This document shows positions 8,970-18,093 of a stretch of DNA of 64,000 bases, piece by piece. The position numbers and the translations under genes were made by a program. The notes beneath the pieces were generated by a model that saw nothing but the letters and a program-made list of their open reading frames with translations, made no database searches and was not told the DNA's origin. Source of the DNA: Mammaliicoccus sciuri (GTDB taxonomy: Bacteria; Bacillota; Bacilli; Staphylococcales; Staphylococcaceae); the NCBI RefSeq assembly GCF_025561425.1, contig NZ_CP094824.1:2294001-2358000 (forward strand), written 5' to 3'. The stretch's first letter is position 1, and the number at the start of each line of letters is the position of its first letter.

Positions 8970-9908
8970 TTATTTGTTATATTTTTTAGCTAAATCTGTC
9001 ATGTAATCAAAGAAACCATCTCTATCAACATCATTAATAATATTAATCATTCTTCCTTCATCACTTTTGAATGTTCTACCTTGACTAGGTCCATCTGTAA
9101 TGACAGATACTTTATGTGATTCTTTCTTAACGAGTTCAGGTTTCCCAACATAAGCTGTTGTTAATACATCCCATAAGAAATAAGTTGAATTTGTTACAAA
9201 ATGCGTTAATGGAGGCACAAGCGCATAACATATACCTAAGAAATCAACACCTTCATATTGTCTTTCATTCGCCCATCGTTTACGTACATCAGGTGTTAAA
9301 GGTACTTTATTCGTGCTTTCTAATGCTACAGTATCAATCGGTAATTGCGTATCAAAAACAGTCTTCACTGCTTCTGGATCCCAAAAAGCATTCCATTCAG
9401 CTGTACCATCATGTTCAGGTTCTTCAACATTACCTTTATTCAGCAATGTGCCACCCATCCATACAACTCTTTCAATACGACTTTCAATTCTTGGTTCAAC
9501 TTTCAAACTTTTAGCTAAATCTGTTAACGGTCCCGTAAACAGCATTGTTATCTTTTCAGAACTATTCATTACCTTTTCAATGATATCTTCATATGCTTCT
9601 TTTTCAGAAATTGTAGAATTTACTTCAACATCTTCATTTAACATTGGCATGGCATCTACAAAGAAGGCATGCATTCTCCAATCTTTAGGAAATGGATTTT
9701 TCCCTCTTTCTTTCGAAGCTGCAACATTTAATTTTTGTGATGAAAATCGATTAATGATTTTACAAGAAGCATTTGTTGCCGGTTCTACATAGCTATCTGC
9801 ACCAATTGCACTTACACCTATCAAATTAACATCTTCCATTTGTAATAATAAAAATAATGAAATTAAATCATCTACGCCACCATCATGGTTGAAATATACT
9901 GTCGTCAT
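8970..9908 (-). CDS. inosine-uridine preferring nucleoside hydrolase family protein
   Basis: A 312-residue N-ribohydrolase that should split nucleosides to ribose and free base for salvage in the cytosol. The calcium-binding aspartate cluster is DGGVDDLISLFLLL at residues 9-22. Other landmarks are TGPLTDLAKSL, VVWMGGTLLNKGN and NAFWDPEAVKTVF, all typical of the family. Substrate choice cannot be read from the sequence. GAGGT precedes the ATG. It is followed by its own terminator and stands alone. Confidence 0.88.
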   Translation of the reverse strand: MTTVYFNHDGGVDDLISLFLLLQMEDVNLIGVSAIGADSYVEPATNASCKIINRFSSQKLNVAASKERGKNPFPKDWRMHAFFVDAMPMLNEDVEVNSTISEKEAYEDIIEKVMNSSEKITMLFTGPLTDLAKSLKVEPRIESRIERVVWMGGTLLNKGNVEEPEHDGTAEWNAFWDPEAVKTVFDTQLPIDTVALESTNKVPLTPDVRKRWANERQYEGVDFLGICYALVPPLTHFVTNSTYFLWDVLTTAYVGKPELVKKESHKVSVITDGPSQGRTFKSDEGRMINIINDVDRDGFFDYMTDLAKKYNK

Positions 9909-9955
9909 TTGGTTACCTCTTTCTTATGTTACGCATAAATTGTTCATTTGATTAA

Positions 9956-11140
9956 CTAACGTTCTTTTTGTTCATTTGAATTATTCTGAGATTGTCTTTG
10001 CTCTGTTGTTCTTTCTTTTGCTTTTTGTGCTGCATCTTGAGCTGCACGATCTTTCTCTCTTTGTGCCTCTTGATCTCTTTGTTGTTGCTGTTGTTTTTCA
10101 CGTTCAGCTGCTGCTTGTTCATCACGTTTTTTCTGCTCTGCTGCTTGTTGAGCTTTTTCTTTTTCAGCTGCTGCTTTTTCGTCAGCTTCTTGTTGTTTCT
10201 TTTCAGCTTCTTCAGCTTTTTTATCCGCTTCTTCTTGACGTTTTTCTTCTTCTTTAGCTGCCTTTTCTTCTTCAGCTTTCTTCTCTGCTGCTTCTTTATC
10301 TGCTTTTTCTTTGGCCGCTTTATCTGCTTCTTCTTGTTTACGTTTTTTCTCAGCTTCTGCTTTTTTCTTCTCTTCATCAGCGTTATTGTTAGGTTGTTGA
10401 ACCGTTCTTTGTTCATAAGTTGGCGCTTCTTGAGTCGAATTGATTTCTTCGGTTGGATTCTCTTTAGGCGTATTATCTTTAATATCCTTATCATTTATAC
10501 GCCAATTAGCATTATACGTTTTCTTAGAAGTTTCATAATTCATTTTAACATCATATTTATCAGCGTCCGCTACATCATAGTATAAATAACTTGATTTGCT
10601 GTCATCTTTATCAAGTTGATGTTGGAATCCACCTTTATTGTCTTTCATACCATTAAATTGTGGTTGTACCGCCCCACCAATAGTAAGTTGAAAATTAGAA
10701 TTATCGATTAATTTTTTATCTTTTTCTAAATTTTTGAACTTATAAGTGACTTTAAGAATTTTGTCATTTTGTGAATAAGAATAACCGTCATCAGGTTGAA
10801 CAACTTCTGCTTTCGTAACGGTCACTTCTAGACCATCAACAATAATTTTATCACCTAGTTTGATATTTTTTAAATCTTTTTTAGGTGTATCAGAAACATG
10901 TTTAACAGCTTTAGGATTATCTTCTTTAAATAATTGTTTATATGAATATTCTTTATCGAATGACAGACTGACAAATATACATACAAAACTAATCACACCG
11001 ATTACAAATAGTAAAATTGTGCTCACTAAATAGCTACTATACTGTTTTTCTTTAGCATATTTAACGACTGTAATAATCAAAGTCGTTATAAAGGCAATCG
11101 AAATAACAACCCATAATAACACAAAAAGTAGACTACTCAT
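9956..11140 (-). CDS. DUF4352 membrane protein with long charged coiled-coil tail
   Basis: A 394-residue protein of unknown function. Two N-terminal membrane helices (about 3-25 and 38-60) are followed by a DUF4352 domain (about 90-215, GDKIIVDGLEVTVTKAEVV and SSYLYYDVADADKYDVKMN). From residue 255 there is a long Lys/Glu/Ala/Gln-rich coiled coil (KKKAEAEKKRKQEEADKAA and similar). The tail is strongly repetitive in composition. It shares the DUF4352 core with the genes at 4640 and 35550 but has a different anchor and tail. Large open frames on other strands here are composition artefacts. Confidence 0.75.
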   Translation of the reverse strand: MSSLLFVLLWVVISIAFITTLIITVVKYAKEKQYSSYLVSTILLFVIGVISFVCIFVSLSFDKEYSYKQLFKEDNPKAVKHVSDTPKKDLKNIKLGDKIIVDGLEVTVTKAEVVQPDDGYSYSQNDKILKVTYKFKNLEKDKKLIDNSNFQLTIGGAVQPQFNGMKDNKGGFQHQLDKDDSKSSYLYYDVADADKYDVKMNYETSKKTYNANWRINDKDIKDNTPKENPTEEINSTQEAPTYEQRTVQQPNNNADEEKKKAEAEKKRKQEEADKAAKEKADKEAAEKKAEEEKAAKEEEKRQEEADKKAEEAEKKQQEADEKAAAEKEKAQQAAEQKKRDEQAAAEREKQQQQQRDQEAQREKDRAAQDAAQKAKERTTEQRQSQNNSNEQKER

Positions 11141-11260
11141 TTTTTCTCTCCTCTACAAATGATTAATAATTTCATCATAGCATGAATTATTCAAAATAAT
11201 AGTGCAAAATCAAATAATTATTAACTATAATTGACCTATTTCTATATGGCTTCACTTAAA

Positions 11261-11296
11261 AAAAACAGGTTAAAAAATAAATTCAAAACCTGTTTA
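11261..11296 (-). terminator. terminator after the 178-residue membrane protein gene
   Basis: Stem aaacaggtt with aacctgttt and a reverse-strand T-run, just beyond the stop codon at 11307. Confidence 0.8.
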
Positions 11297-11306
11297 TGTA
11301 ATACCT

Positions 11307-11843
11307 TTATTCTTCTAATTTTTCAAAAGTTATTTCATATAAATCTTTATCATCCATATTTACAAATTCATCGATTGATATTCTATATTCATTGGAAGAG
11401 CGTTTTTTAGAAACTTGACCATCATACTTCAACTCAATTGTCATATTCGTTTCAAAATAGTGATTGTCGATTGTCTTTTTAAATTCATTAAAGACTTTTT
11501 GGTTAAGAGGAATTAAATAGAATTGATTATTAGGTAAAATATTAATACGTTTACGTTGTATCACTTCATCGCCATTTAATTTTAACACGACTTCAATATT
11601 TTTAGCAGAACCGCCGCCTAAATTTAATAGCTTAAAAGCTGTATTTAAATATTCATGATCAGACGATGTTAAATTCATTACTTTAATACCACTTTGTTTC
11701 TTCTCCAATATAATCTGATCAAAAGATAAATAAGGAATAAATGATATTTTAATTTGGCGAATTTGAATCATGACGGATATAAAATATAGAATCGCCATAA
11801 TAAAGGTCCCTATAGAACCAATCGCTTGAATAATATTAATCAT
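11307..11843 (-). CDS. hypothetical protein with one N-terminal membrane helix
   Basis: A 178-residue protein of no recognised family. The first 25 residues form one membrane helix (IIQAIGSIGTFIMAILYFIS) with a basic stretch after it (IQIRQIKIS), so the rest probably faces the cytoplasm. The remainder is beta-rich with regular hydrophobic alternation, including NTAFKLLNLGGGSAKNIEVV, which resembles an immunoglobulin-like fold. GTGAG upstream of the ATG is a plausible ribosome site. It has its own terminator and no obvious partner. Confidence 0.6.
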   Translation of the reverse strand: MINIIQAIGSIGTFIMAILYFISVMIQIRQIKISFIPYLSFDQIILEKKQSGIKVMNLTSSDHEYLNTAFKLLNLGGGSAKNIEVVLKLNGDEVIQRKRINILPNNQFYLIPLNQKVFNEFKKTIDNHYFETNMTIELKYDGQVSKKRSSNEYRISIDEFVNMDDKDLYEITFEKLEE

Positions 11844-12062
11844 ATGCTCACCTCACAATATAACCTTGTCCTAAATTATACCCATTTGTATAGGTGTAAA
11901 TCATAGATTTATAATCTTCAAGCTTTCTCTAACAATCCCCCGTGGAAACAATAATATTATATACATTTAAAGTAATTATATGACAATTCAGACATTTAAT
12001 CATAAAATATTATTTGTACGACTTTTGATTAAATAGAATCTAATTTTCACAGGAGGTTACTT

Positions 12063-12464
12063 ATGGTTCCAAAACATATTGTTTCAGCTGCTTGTATTGT
12101 CTTAAATGACGAAGATAAAATATTACTCATTAAAGGTCCTAAACGTGGTTGGGAAATGCCTGGAGGTCAAGTTGAATTGGGCGAACCTTTATATGAAGCG
12201 GCAATTCGCGAAGTTAAAGAAGAATCTGGTGCTGATATCGAAATTATAAGATTTTGTGGTATTTTCCAAAATACGAAAAGTTCTATCGTCAACACATTAT
12301 TTTTAGCACGTTATACAGGTGGCACGCTTCAAACGAGTGATGAAAGTTTAGAGGTAGGCTTTTTTACTTATGATGAAGTTATGAATATGGTTACTCGACA
12401 AACATTTAAAGAAAGGTTCGAGTACTGTTTAAATCGTACTGAACCTTTTGTTGTTTCATTTTAA
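12063..12464 (+). CDS. NUDIX hydrolase
   Basis: A 133-residue hydrolase of nucleoside diphosphates linked to another moiety. The Nudix box is complete: GGQVELGEPLYEAAIREVKE then ESGAD (about residues 36-60), including the REVKEES core that binds metal. The specific substrate is not predictable. CAGGAGGT sits 6 bases from the ATG. The stop codon overlaps the convergent acetyltransferase gene by 4 bases. Confidence 0.88.
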   Translation: MVPKHIVSAACIVLNDEDKILLIKGPKRGWEMPGGQVELGEPLYEAAIREVKEESGADIEIIRFCGIFQNTKSSIVNTLFLARYTGGTLQTSDESLEVGFFTYDEVMNMVTRQTFKERFEYCLNRTEPFVVSF

Positions 12465-12961
12465 TATTCTTCTTTTAAAATGCTATAAATCAATGAATCT
12501 CTGTAGCCATCTTTAAGCTTAATATCTTGTCTTAAGATGGCTTCATGTTTCATACCTAGCTTTTGTAGAACAATTTCAGATGCTGTATTTCGAATATCTG
12601 TTGATGCCCAAATTCTATTAAGTTTCAATACTTTAAAACCATATTTAATAATCGTTCTACCAATATCCGTTGCGATACCGTTACCCCAATAATCAGGATG
12701 AATGACATAACCAAGCTCTCCGCTTTTATTCTTCGTATCACATACTAACTGCACTGCGCCAATGACTTTATCATGTTCTGCATCTACTATGACGTTGTAC
12801 ATCCAATTTTCATCTCGATTTAATAACATCTCAACAAATGGTTCTGTTTCTTCATAAGTTTGTGGCTCCCATGCTTGATACTGACTCACTTCAGGTAAAG
12901 CATTATATGCATGAATATCTTCTATATCTAATCGTTTCAAATCCCTAGTATAGTAATCCAT
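12461..12961 (-). CDS. GNAT family N-acetyltransferase (RimJ/RimL-like)
   Basis: A 166-residue acetyl-CoA-dependent acetyltransferase. Motif A, which binds the CoA pyrophosphate, is ELGYVIHPDYWGNGIATDIGR (about residues 95-115). It is followed by LNRIWASTDIRNTASEIVLQKLGM and a C-terminal EAILRQDIKLKDGYRDSLIYS, the pattern of the RimJ/RimL group acting on N-terminal or small-molecule amines. It ends tail-to-tail with the NUDIX gene, overlapping 4 bases. The acceptor substrate is unknown. Confidence 0.85.
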   Translation of the reverse strand: MDYYTRDLKRLDIEDIHAYNALPEVSQYQAWEPQTYEETEPFVEMLLNRDENWMYNVIVDAEHDKVIGAVQLVCDTKNKSGELGYVIHPDYWGNGIATDIGRTIIKYGFKVLKLNRIWASTDIRNTASEIVLQKLGMKHEAILRQDIKLKDGYRDSLIYSILKEEY

Positions 12962-13074
12962 TTAAAATCCTCCAATGATGATATGTAATTTAATGATTGG
13001 GAATATCTTATCATAATTTTTAAACTATACAGAACTATTCTTATAAGAATACTAAACTTTATAAAAAAATAAAG

Positions 13075-13102
13075 TGCTAGGACATTAAATCATGCCCTAG
13101 CA
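13075..13102 (-). terminator. terminator after the peptide-binding protein remnant
   Basis: Stem tgctagg paired with cctagca and a T-run on the reverse strand, beyond the stop at 13112. Confidence 0.75.
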
Positions 13103-13111
13103 ATAAACAAA

Positions 13112-13974
13112 TTATCTATCTAATTTTACATGTTTATACTCTTTCGTACCTACGTAATGAATGATACGCCCGTGTACTTCTTTTTTCGTTAATCTCGCTT
13201 TACCTTTTTGATAAAGTGGTATAACCATCGCATCATTCAATAACATTTCTTCTCCTCTAGCGAGTTCTTTCCATCTCTTGTCTGGATCTTGAAGTAATGA
13301 AGATTTACCTTCGTTGATAATTTTGTCGTATTCAGGGTTATTATATCCCGCTTCGCCTTTAGTTGTTTCACTATGGAATAAATCTAAAAATGTCATTGGA
13401 TCTGGATAGTCTGGTCCCCAACCTGTAATTGCTACATCATAATCACCTTTTTTAGTCAGTGCTATTTTCTGTTTGTTCGGTTGTTGTTTAATCGACATTG
13501 TTACACCAGGTAAATGTTTTTCAACTTGTTCTTTGAAATACTCTGCATCTTTTTTAGCATTATCTTGATCATATGTTAAAAATTCTATATCTATTTTATC
13601 TTTGCCTAATGCTTTTTTAGCTTTTTTCAATGAAGCCTGTGCTTTTTTAACATCATACGTATAAGGTGCATTGACTAACTTGTTATAATCTTCTTTTTTC
13701 TCATTTGTAAACACTTTTTCAGGTGTAAATGTATCTATCGGTTTAGAACCATCATTTAAATTATGTTCTACGTAAGCTTTTTTATCGATTGCTTGTGCTA
13801 GCGCAGCACGTAAATCTTTATTTTGTAAGTCTTTATTCGTTTGCGTATTAATTTGAATATAATAAGTAGTAGATTCTAACTTTGTCTCGAAGCCTTCTTT
13901 ATCTTTGTTAGATTCGACATTTTGCGAACTTAGTTCTGTTGTATCCACTTTATCATTATTATATAAGTTCAGTG
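13112..13974 (-). pseudogene. oligopeptide ABC transporter substrate-binding protein, 5' half lost
   Basis: This is the C-terminal half of an OppA/AppA-type (SBP family 5) lipoprotein that normally captures peptides for an ABC importer. The frame reads without a break into the IS256-like element: HIPLNLYNNDKVDTTELSSQ, then LRAALAQAIDKKAYVEHNLN and DVAITGWGPDYPDPMTFLDL, all typical SBP_bac_5 segments. About 285 of an expected 540 residues remain. The missing signal peptide and lobe I are not found on the far side of the IS. The GTG at 13948 is not a credible natural start. Confidence 0.85.
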
Positions 13975-15384
13975 GAATATGTCCATATAATTGTGTAATA
14001 AAAAAAGAGCCACATATAGCTCACTTTGGTACAATGTAATCGACTAAGAAAAAATTGTAGAGGTGACTATATATGACTCAATTAAATGTTAACTTAGATT
14101 ATGAAGAATTGGCAAGTGCTATTTTTGGAAGTGATATGAATGCGTCTATGAAAACAATAGCTATGACTGTCATAAATGCATACATGGAAATGGAAAGAGA
14201 CAAGTATGTTAATGCTGGATATAAACAAAAGAATTCAGGAAGAAACGCACAACTTAATGGCTATTATGAGCGTGATTTCCTGATGCCTATTGGCAATCTG
14301 ACATTAAAAGTTCCAAGAACACGTGACGGTGAATTTACAACTGAAGTATTTAATCAATATTCGCGTTCTGACCAATCGCTTATTTTAGCGATGACAGAAG
14401 CATACATTAATGGTGTTTCAACTAGAAATGTTAATAAAATTGTGGAATCCCTAACGGGAAAATCTGTGTCTAAATCAACTGTTTCAGGCGTAATAAAAAA
14501 CCTAGATCCTGAAATTAAAGAATGGGCTGGTAGACCTATTGTTAGTCATCAGTATAAGTATGTATTTGTTGATGCTATGCACATTAAGGTAAGAGAGAAT
14601 AATAAAATTTTTTCTAAAGGTGTTTATATCGCTATGGGTATCAACGAAAATAGAAAACGCGACATTATTGGCTTTAAAATTTCTAATCAAGAGTCAGAAT
14701 TAGCTTGGTCAGAGTTTTTTGAAGACTTAAGAATGCGTGGTTTAACAACACCTGAACTTATTATCTCTGATGCGCATTCTGGACTTATTAAATCTATTAA
14801 GTCACAGTTTATTGATTCATCTTGGCAACGTTGTACATTCCATTTTCTTAAAAATATTGTAGAGAGATTTCCTAAAAAGAACTCTAAAGAAGCTAGAATG
14901 TTACTTAAATCAATATTCCAAGCACCAACATATCGTCACGCTGTTCAGCTCAAAGATGAATTCATTGCACAATATGAAAGTAATCCTAAGTATGTGGAAG
15001 CTATTAAAATATTGGATGAAGGCTTCGAAGATGCCTCACAATTCTATAGATTTCCTGCTCAACATCATAAAAATCTAAGAACTACTAATTCAGTTGAAAA
15101 TATTAATATGCAACTCAGAAAACGAGAAAAAATAGTTAAAACATTCCCTAATCTAGATTCAGCTTTTAGATTAATTGGCGCAGTACTTATGGATATTCAA
15201 GAAAGATTTGATAAGTCTAACAGACCATTTATCGCTTAATTAAGCTACTTATTTTTTAAAAAATAAGTAGTGATCAAACAACTATATCTGTTTAAACTTC
15301 AAAACATATATAGTTGTTCGATTCATTAAAAAACCAAAGGTTGATTACATTCTAAAGATATTACACAAACATATGGACTTGACT
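13975..15384 (+). mobile_element. IS256-family element
   Basis: About 1410 bp. The imperfect terminal repeats share GTCCATAT, two variable bases, TTGTGTAATA at both ends (left 13981, right about 15379 on the opposite strand). An IS256-type leader hairpin and a mutator-family transposase lie within. The expected 8-base target duplication is absent (gttcagtg on the left, gatatttt on the right). This suggests that sequence next to the element was deleted or exchanged after insertion. Confidence 0.85.
14073..15239 (+). CDS. IS256-family (mutator-type) transposase
   Basis: A 388-residue DDE transposase, the usual IS256 length. The first aspartate is in YKYVFVDAMHIKV, the second in LIISDAHSGL and the glutamate in TTNSVENINMQLRKREK. 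The Cys/His segment WQRCTFHFLKN is also typical of the family. GAGGTGA lies 7 bases before the ATG. A strong stem-loop at 15244-15270 follows the stop and probably ends transcription. Confidence 0.93.
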   Translation: MTQLNVNLDYEELASAIFGSDMNASMKTIAMTVINAYMEMERDKYVNAGYKQKNSGRNAQLNGYYERDFLMPIGNLTLKVPRTRDGEFTTEVFNQYSRSDQSLILAMTEAYINGVSTRNVNKIVESLTGKSVSKSTVSGVIKNLDPEIKEWAGRPIVSHQYKYVFVDAMHIKVRENNKIFSKGVYIAMGINENRKRDIIGFKISNQESELAWSEFFEDLRMRGLTTPELIISDAHSGLIKSIKSQFIDSSWQRCTFHFLKNIVERFPKKNSKEARMLLKSIFQAPTYRHAVQLKDEFIAQYESNPKYVEAIKILDEGFEDASQFYRFPAQHHKNLRTTNSVENINMQLRKREKIVKTFPNLDSAFRLIGAVLMDIQERFDKSNRPFIA

Positions 15385-15575
15385 GATATTTTTATTTATC
15401 GGCCTGGAAATTGCGTTTTCGGGTCGATATTTTTATTTATCGACCTGGTAATCTCGTTTCTGGACCGGTAATTTTTTTATCGGTCCATATTTCTCATTTC
15501 TGGACCGGTAATTTATTTTTATCGATCCATATTTCCCATTTCTGGACCGGTAAATTTTTTTATCGGTCCATATTT
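15385..15575. repeat. tandem array of about 40-bp palindromic units
   Basis: Four to five units spaced 40-42 bases apart follow the IS256 right end. Each can fold into a hairpin: GGTCGATA/TATCGACC at 15422-15446, then GGACCGGTAA with TTATCGGTCC starting at 15462, 15502 and 15544. Each unit is joined to the next by atatttctcatttct. The stem bases vary between units while pairing is kept or becomes wobble. No protein-coding potential was found. The array lies directly behind the stop codon of the acetyltransferase gene at 15591. Confidence 0.85.
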
Positions 15576-15590
15576 CTCGCTCCATTCTCT

Positions 15591-16094
15591 TCACTCTATT
15601 TCATATCTCATCATGTCTTCATCATAATAACCTTTTCCATCTAATATTGCATTAGGTTCGGTAGCATATTTGTCAAAGCCGACTTTATTATAAAATTCTA
15701 CTGCGCGTTGATTATTAGAAAGGACACTTAAATCAATGTATTTTAAACCTGTTAACTTGGATGCTTCAATAATCAATTTATTGACTACTTTCTCAGCAAT
15801 ACCTGTACCTCGATATTCAGGATGACAATACATCGCCACTAAATTACCTTTATGATGCATCTTCTTAACCGCTTCTCTATAAAAATTAGCTACACAAATC
15901 AAGTTTTCATCTTCAAAGCCACCTATTGTAAATTTTGTATCACTACATTCTAATCGCTGTTCAAATTTACTAATCGGATAGTTTATTTCAATATCATATA
16001 AAGACGCAAACGCAGATGGATCTGTCTGCAAACTTAGTAACCTAAGACTCCAAAATGCATTTACATCATTTTTATTTAGTAACCTTACTTCCAT
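15591..16094 (-). CDS. GNAT family N-acetyltransferase
   Basis: A 167-residue acetyltransferase with the motif A stretch LVAMYCHPEYRGTGIAEKVV (about residues 85-104) and the C-terminal NNQRAVEFYNKVGFDKYATE. These are normal for the GNAT fold, and the acceptor is unknown. The start MEVRLLNKND is preceded by AAGGAG. It is the last gene of a three-gene reverse-strand run (GNAT, grpB-like, GNAT). The 27 bases around its start are identical to those around the grpB-like start at 18082. Confidence 0.85.
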   Translation of the reverse strand: MEVRLLNKNDVNAFWSLRLLSLQTDPSAFASLYDIEINYPISKFEQRLECSDTKFTIGGFEDENLICVANFYREAVKKMHHKGNLVAMYCHPEYRGTGIAEKVVNKLIIEASKLTGLKYIDLSVLSNNQRAVEFYNKVGFDKYATEPNAILDGKGYYDEDMMRYEIE

Positions 16095-16345
16095 CCCACC
16101 ACTCCTTTATTTTTCTTTATACCACCTGATTGCTTGTTGTTCTAAATTTTTAACATATGATTTTTTTGCTTTACTATAACCAGCTGTTTCATTATATTCT
16201 CCAGCTAATTTTTCTTTATAGTTACTATATTCTATAGCCATTTCTCTATGTTCTCTTAGATAATCTCGTAATATTAAATGTCTGTCTATTTGGTACTGCA
16301 CCCCTAAAGTTAGAGTAAAAAAATAACTTTAGGGGGTGTTTTAAT

Positions 16346-16897
16346 ATGACAAAATATAGTGATGAATTTAAGTTGAAAGTTGTAAGAGATTATCTAGATG
16401 GCCATTATGGTTATCGAAAATTAGCTAAAAAATATAATATACCTGATAAAATTATTATACGAACATGGGTAAAAGCCTTTCAATCATTCGGTGTAGATGG
16501 CATTAAAAAGAAACAGAAAAAGACAGTTTATTCTGTTACATTCAAAATAAATGTATTAAACTATATGAAAAGAACAGGCGATTCCTTCCAAGATACAGCG
16601 ATTAAATTTGGCCTAAATACCCCATCTATTATTGTGCGATGGAAAAAGATATATGACAAAGAAGGTGTGGAAGGACTCGAAAAGCCGAAAGGACGACCTC
16701 CCATGAAAAAGAAGAAACAGAAGAAATCTAATCAAAACCTATCACGAGAAAAAGAGTTAGAGCTAGAAAATGAAAATCTTCGATTAGAGAATGCTTATTT
16801 AAAAAAGTTGAACGCTTTTCGAGAGAATCCGAGTGCCTTTCTAGAAAAGCACAAGCAGCAGTGGCATTCGAACTCAAAGAAGAAGGATTCAAATTAA
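16346..16897 (+). CDS. IS3-family transposase OrfA (second type)
   Basis: A 183-residue DNA-binding subunit with two HTH segments (YRKLAKKYNIPDKIIIRTWV and FQDTAIKFGLNTPSIIVRW), a Pro/Lys-rich linker (GLEKPKGRPPMKKKKQKKS) and a leucine-zipper helix. The slippery heptamer A-AAA-AAG at 16801-16807 lies in the correct reading phase within LKKLNAF. Ribosomes can slip to orfB there or continue to the stop at 16897. GGGGGTG precedes the ATG. Confidence 0.9.
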   Translation: MTKYSDEFKLKVVRDYLDGHYGYRKLAKKYNIPDKIIIRTWVKAFQSFGVDGIKKKQKKTVYSVTFKINVLNYMKRTGDSFQDTAIKFGLNTPSIIVRWKKIYDKEGVEGLEKPKGRPPMKKKKQKKSNQNLSREKELELENENLRLENAYLKKLNAFRENPSAFLEKHKQQWHSNSKKKDSN

Positions 16898-17724
16898 AAG
16901 ATATCTTAGTAAAGGTTGGTATACCAGAAGCAACCTATCATTACCATGCCAAACAATTACAAAAGGAAGATTTAGATAAAGGTTGGAAGAAAAAGATCAT
17001 TGAACTTTTTCAAAAACACAACGGTAAATACGGCTATCGTCGTATATATTTAGCTTTGAGAAATCAAGGTTATCTCATTAACCATAAGAAAGTACAACGA
17101 ATTATGCGAGAACTAGGATTAAAATGTCAAAAATTCACACGTAAATCACGCTATCAATCATACAAAGGTACAGTTGGTAAAGTGGCTGAAAATCGCTTGA
17201 ATCGTAGATTCCATACATCTATTCGACTTCAAAAATTAGTGACAGATATCACTGAATTTAAATGTGCTGAAGAACAAAAATTATATCTCAGCCCTATTAT
17301 GGATTTATACAATGGGGAAATCATTTCTTATGGTATATCCAGAAGACCAACATTAGACTTAGTACTTCAATCATTGGATAAAGCAGTTACAATCATTAAG
17401 CATGAAGCACCATATCGTACGACGATACATTCTGATCAAGGTTGGCATTATCAGCATAATGCATGGATTAGAAGATTATCGGAACAAAGGATTTATCAAA
17501 GTATGTCACGTAAAGCGACGTGTGCGGATAATGCTTCTATGGAGAATTTCTTTGGCATCATGAAGCAGGAAATGTATCATGGAGAAGAACTTGTTAACTA
17601 TGAAACATTAAAAAGAAGAATTGAGGATTACATCTATTGGTATAACAATGAACGTTTGAAATTAAAATTGGCTGGACGAAGTCCAGTACAATACCGAACT
17701 CAATCCAGCCAATTAATAGCATAA
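16807..17724 (+). CDS. IS3-family transposase OrfB part (second type)
   Basis: The integrase-core half of the transposase, reached by -1 frameshifting at 16801-16807. The DDE residues are in KLVTDITEFK, TTIHSDQGWHY and ASMENFFGIMKQEMYH, and the tail is YNNERLKLKLAGRSPVQYR. The HTH_21 segment KYGYRRIYLALRNQGYLINH lies near its N-terminus. No ribosome site was seen for independent initiation, which supports the fusion mode. The frame is intact. Confidence 0.9.
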   Translation, partial: VERFSRESECLSRKAQAAVAFELKEEGFKLKDILVKVGIPEATYHYHAKQLQKEDLDKGWKKKIIELFQKHNGKYGYRRIYLALRNQGYLINHKKVQRIMRELGLKCQKFTRKSRYQSYKGTVGKVAENRLNRRFHTSIRLQKLVTDITEFKCAEEQKLYLSPIMDLYNGEIISYGISRRPTLDLVLQSLDKAVTIIKHEAPYRTTIHSDQGWHYQHNAWIRRLSEQRIYQSMSRKATCADNASMENFFGIMKQEMYHGEELVNYETLKRRIEDYIYWYNNERLKLKLAGRSPVQYRTQSSQLIA

Positions 17725-18093
17725 TGGAAACTCTAACTTTGGGGGGGCACTACCTTTCAGGGTTACTTTGTTCATAAATATGTATATGATGTGTTCGATT
17801 AATTCCTCCCTTTCGAATGAGTCTTCTTCCTTTTATTCCCCATTCTCCAGCCAAATCGTAACCTTTACTCAAAAACTCATCATTAAATAAATCAATTTTT
17901 TCTATATTTTTTACAATTACCATCATATCTATAACTGGTTTTGCTTTCATACCTTCAATTGATGTACTACCAAAGTGTTCAAAACTAATAACTTCATCTT
18001 CTAATATAGACTTAATTATTTTACATTCTTCTAAATACATATTTCTCCAATCTTTATCAAAATCACTCAACCTTACTTCCATCCCACCACTCC

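Larger units (their letters stand above)
16292..17754 (+). mobile_element. IS3-family (IS150-like) element, second type
   Basis: 1463 bp with terminal repeats GGTACTGCACCCCTAAAG and, inverted, GGTAGTGCCCCCCCAAAG. It is flanked by ttt at 16289-16291 and 17755-17757, a 3-base target duplication as in IS150. orfA and orfB are in the -1 relation with an intact A-AAA-AAG at 16801-16807. The proteins are only distantly similar to those of the 884-2376 element, so it is a different IS. Confidence 0.9.
16107..18082 (-). pseudogene. GrpB/UPF0157 family gene split by an IS3-type element
   Basis: The 5' part (18082-17755) and 3' part (16291-16107) join across the IS. Removing one copy of the 3-base duplication (ttt) gives 510 bases, or 169 residues, in one frame: QSNPE continues as IDRHLILRDYLREH. 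Landmarks are FEHFGSTSIEGMKAKPVIDM in the nucleotidyltransferase-like part and HHIHIYEQ. GrpB-family proteins are small nucleotidyltransferase-fold proteins of poorly known role. The gene is inactive as it stands. Its start region duplicates that of the downstream acetyltransferase gene. Confidence 0.85.

Noticed and set aside
9976-10585. Long open frames rich in Leu/Phe or Lys/Arg around the coiled-coil tail gene
   Set aside because: They mirror the low-complexity codons of the DUF4352 protein at 9956 and have no ribosome sites.
15385-15575. CRISPR-like regular spacing of palindromic repeats
   Set aside because: The spacers are constant rather than unique, repeats are imperfect, and no cas genes are near. 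It is a tandem palindromic repeat array.
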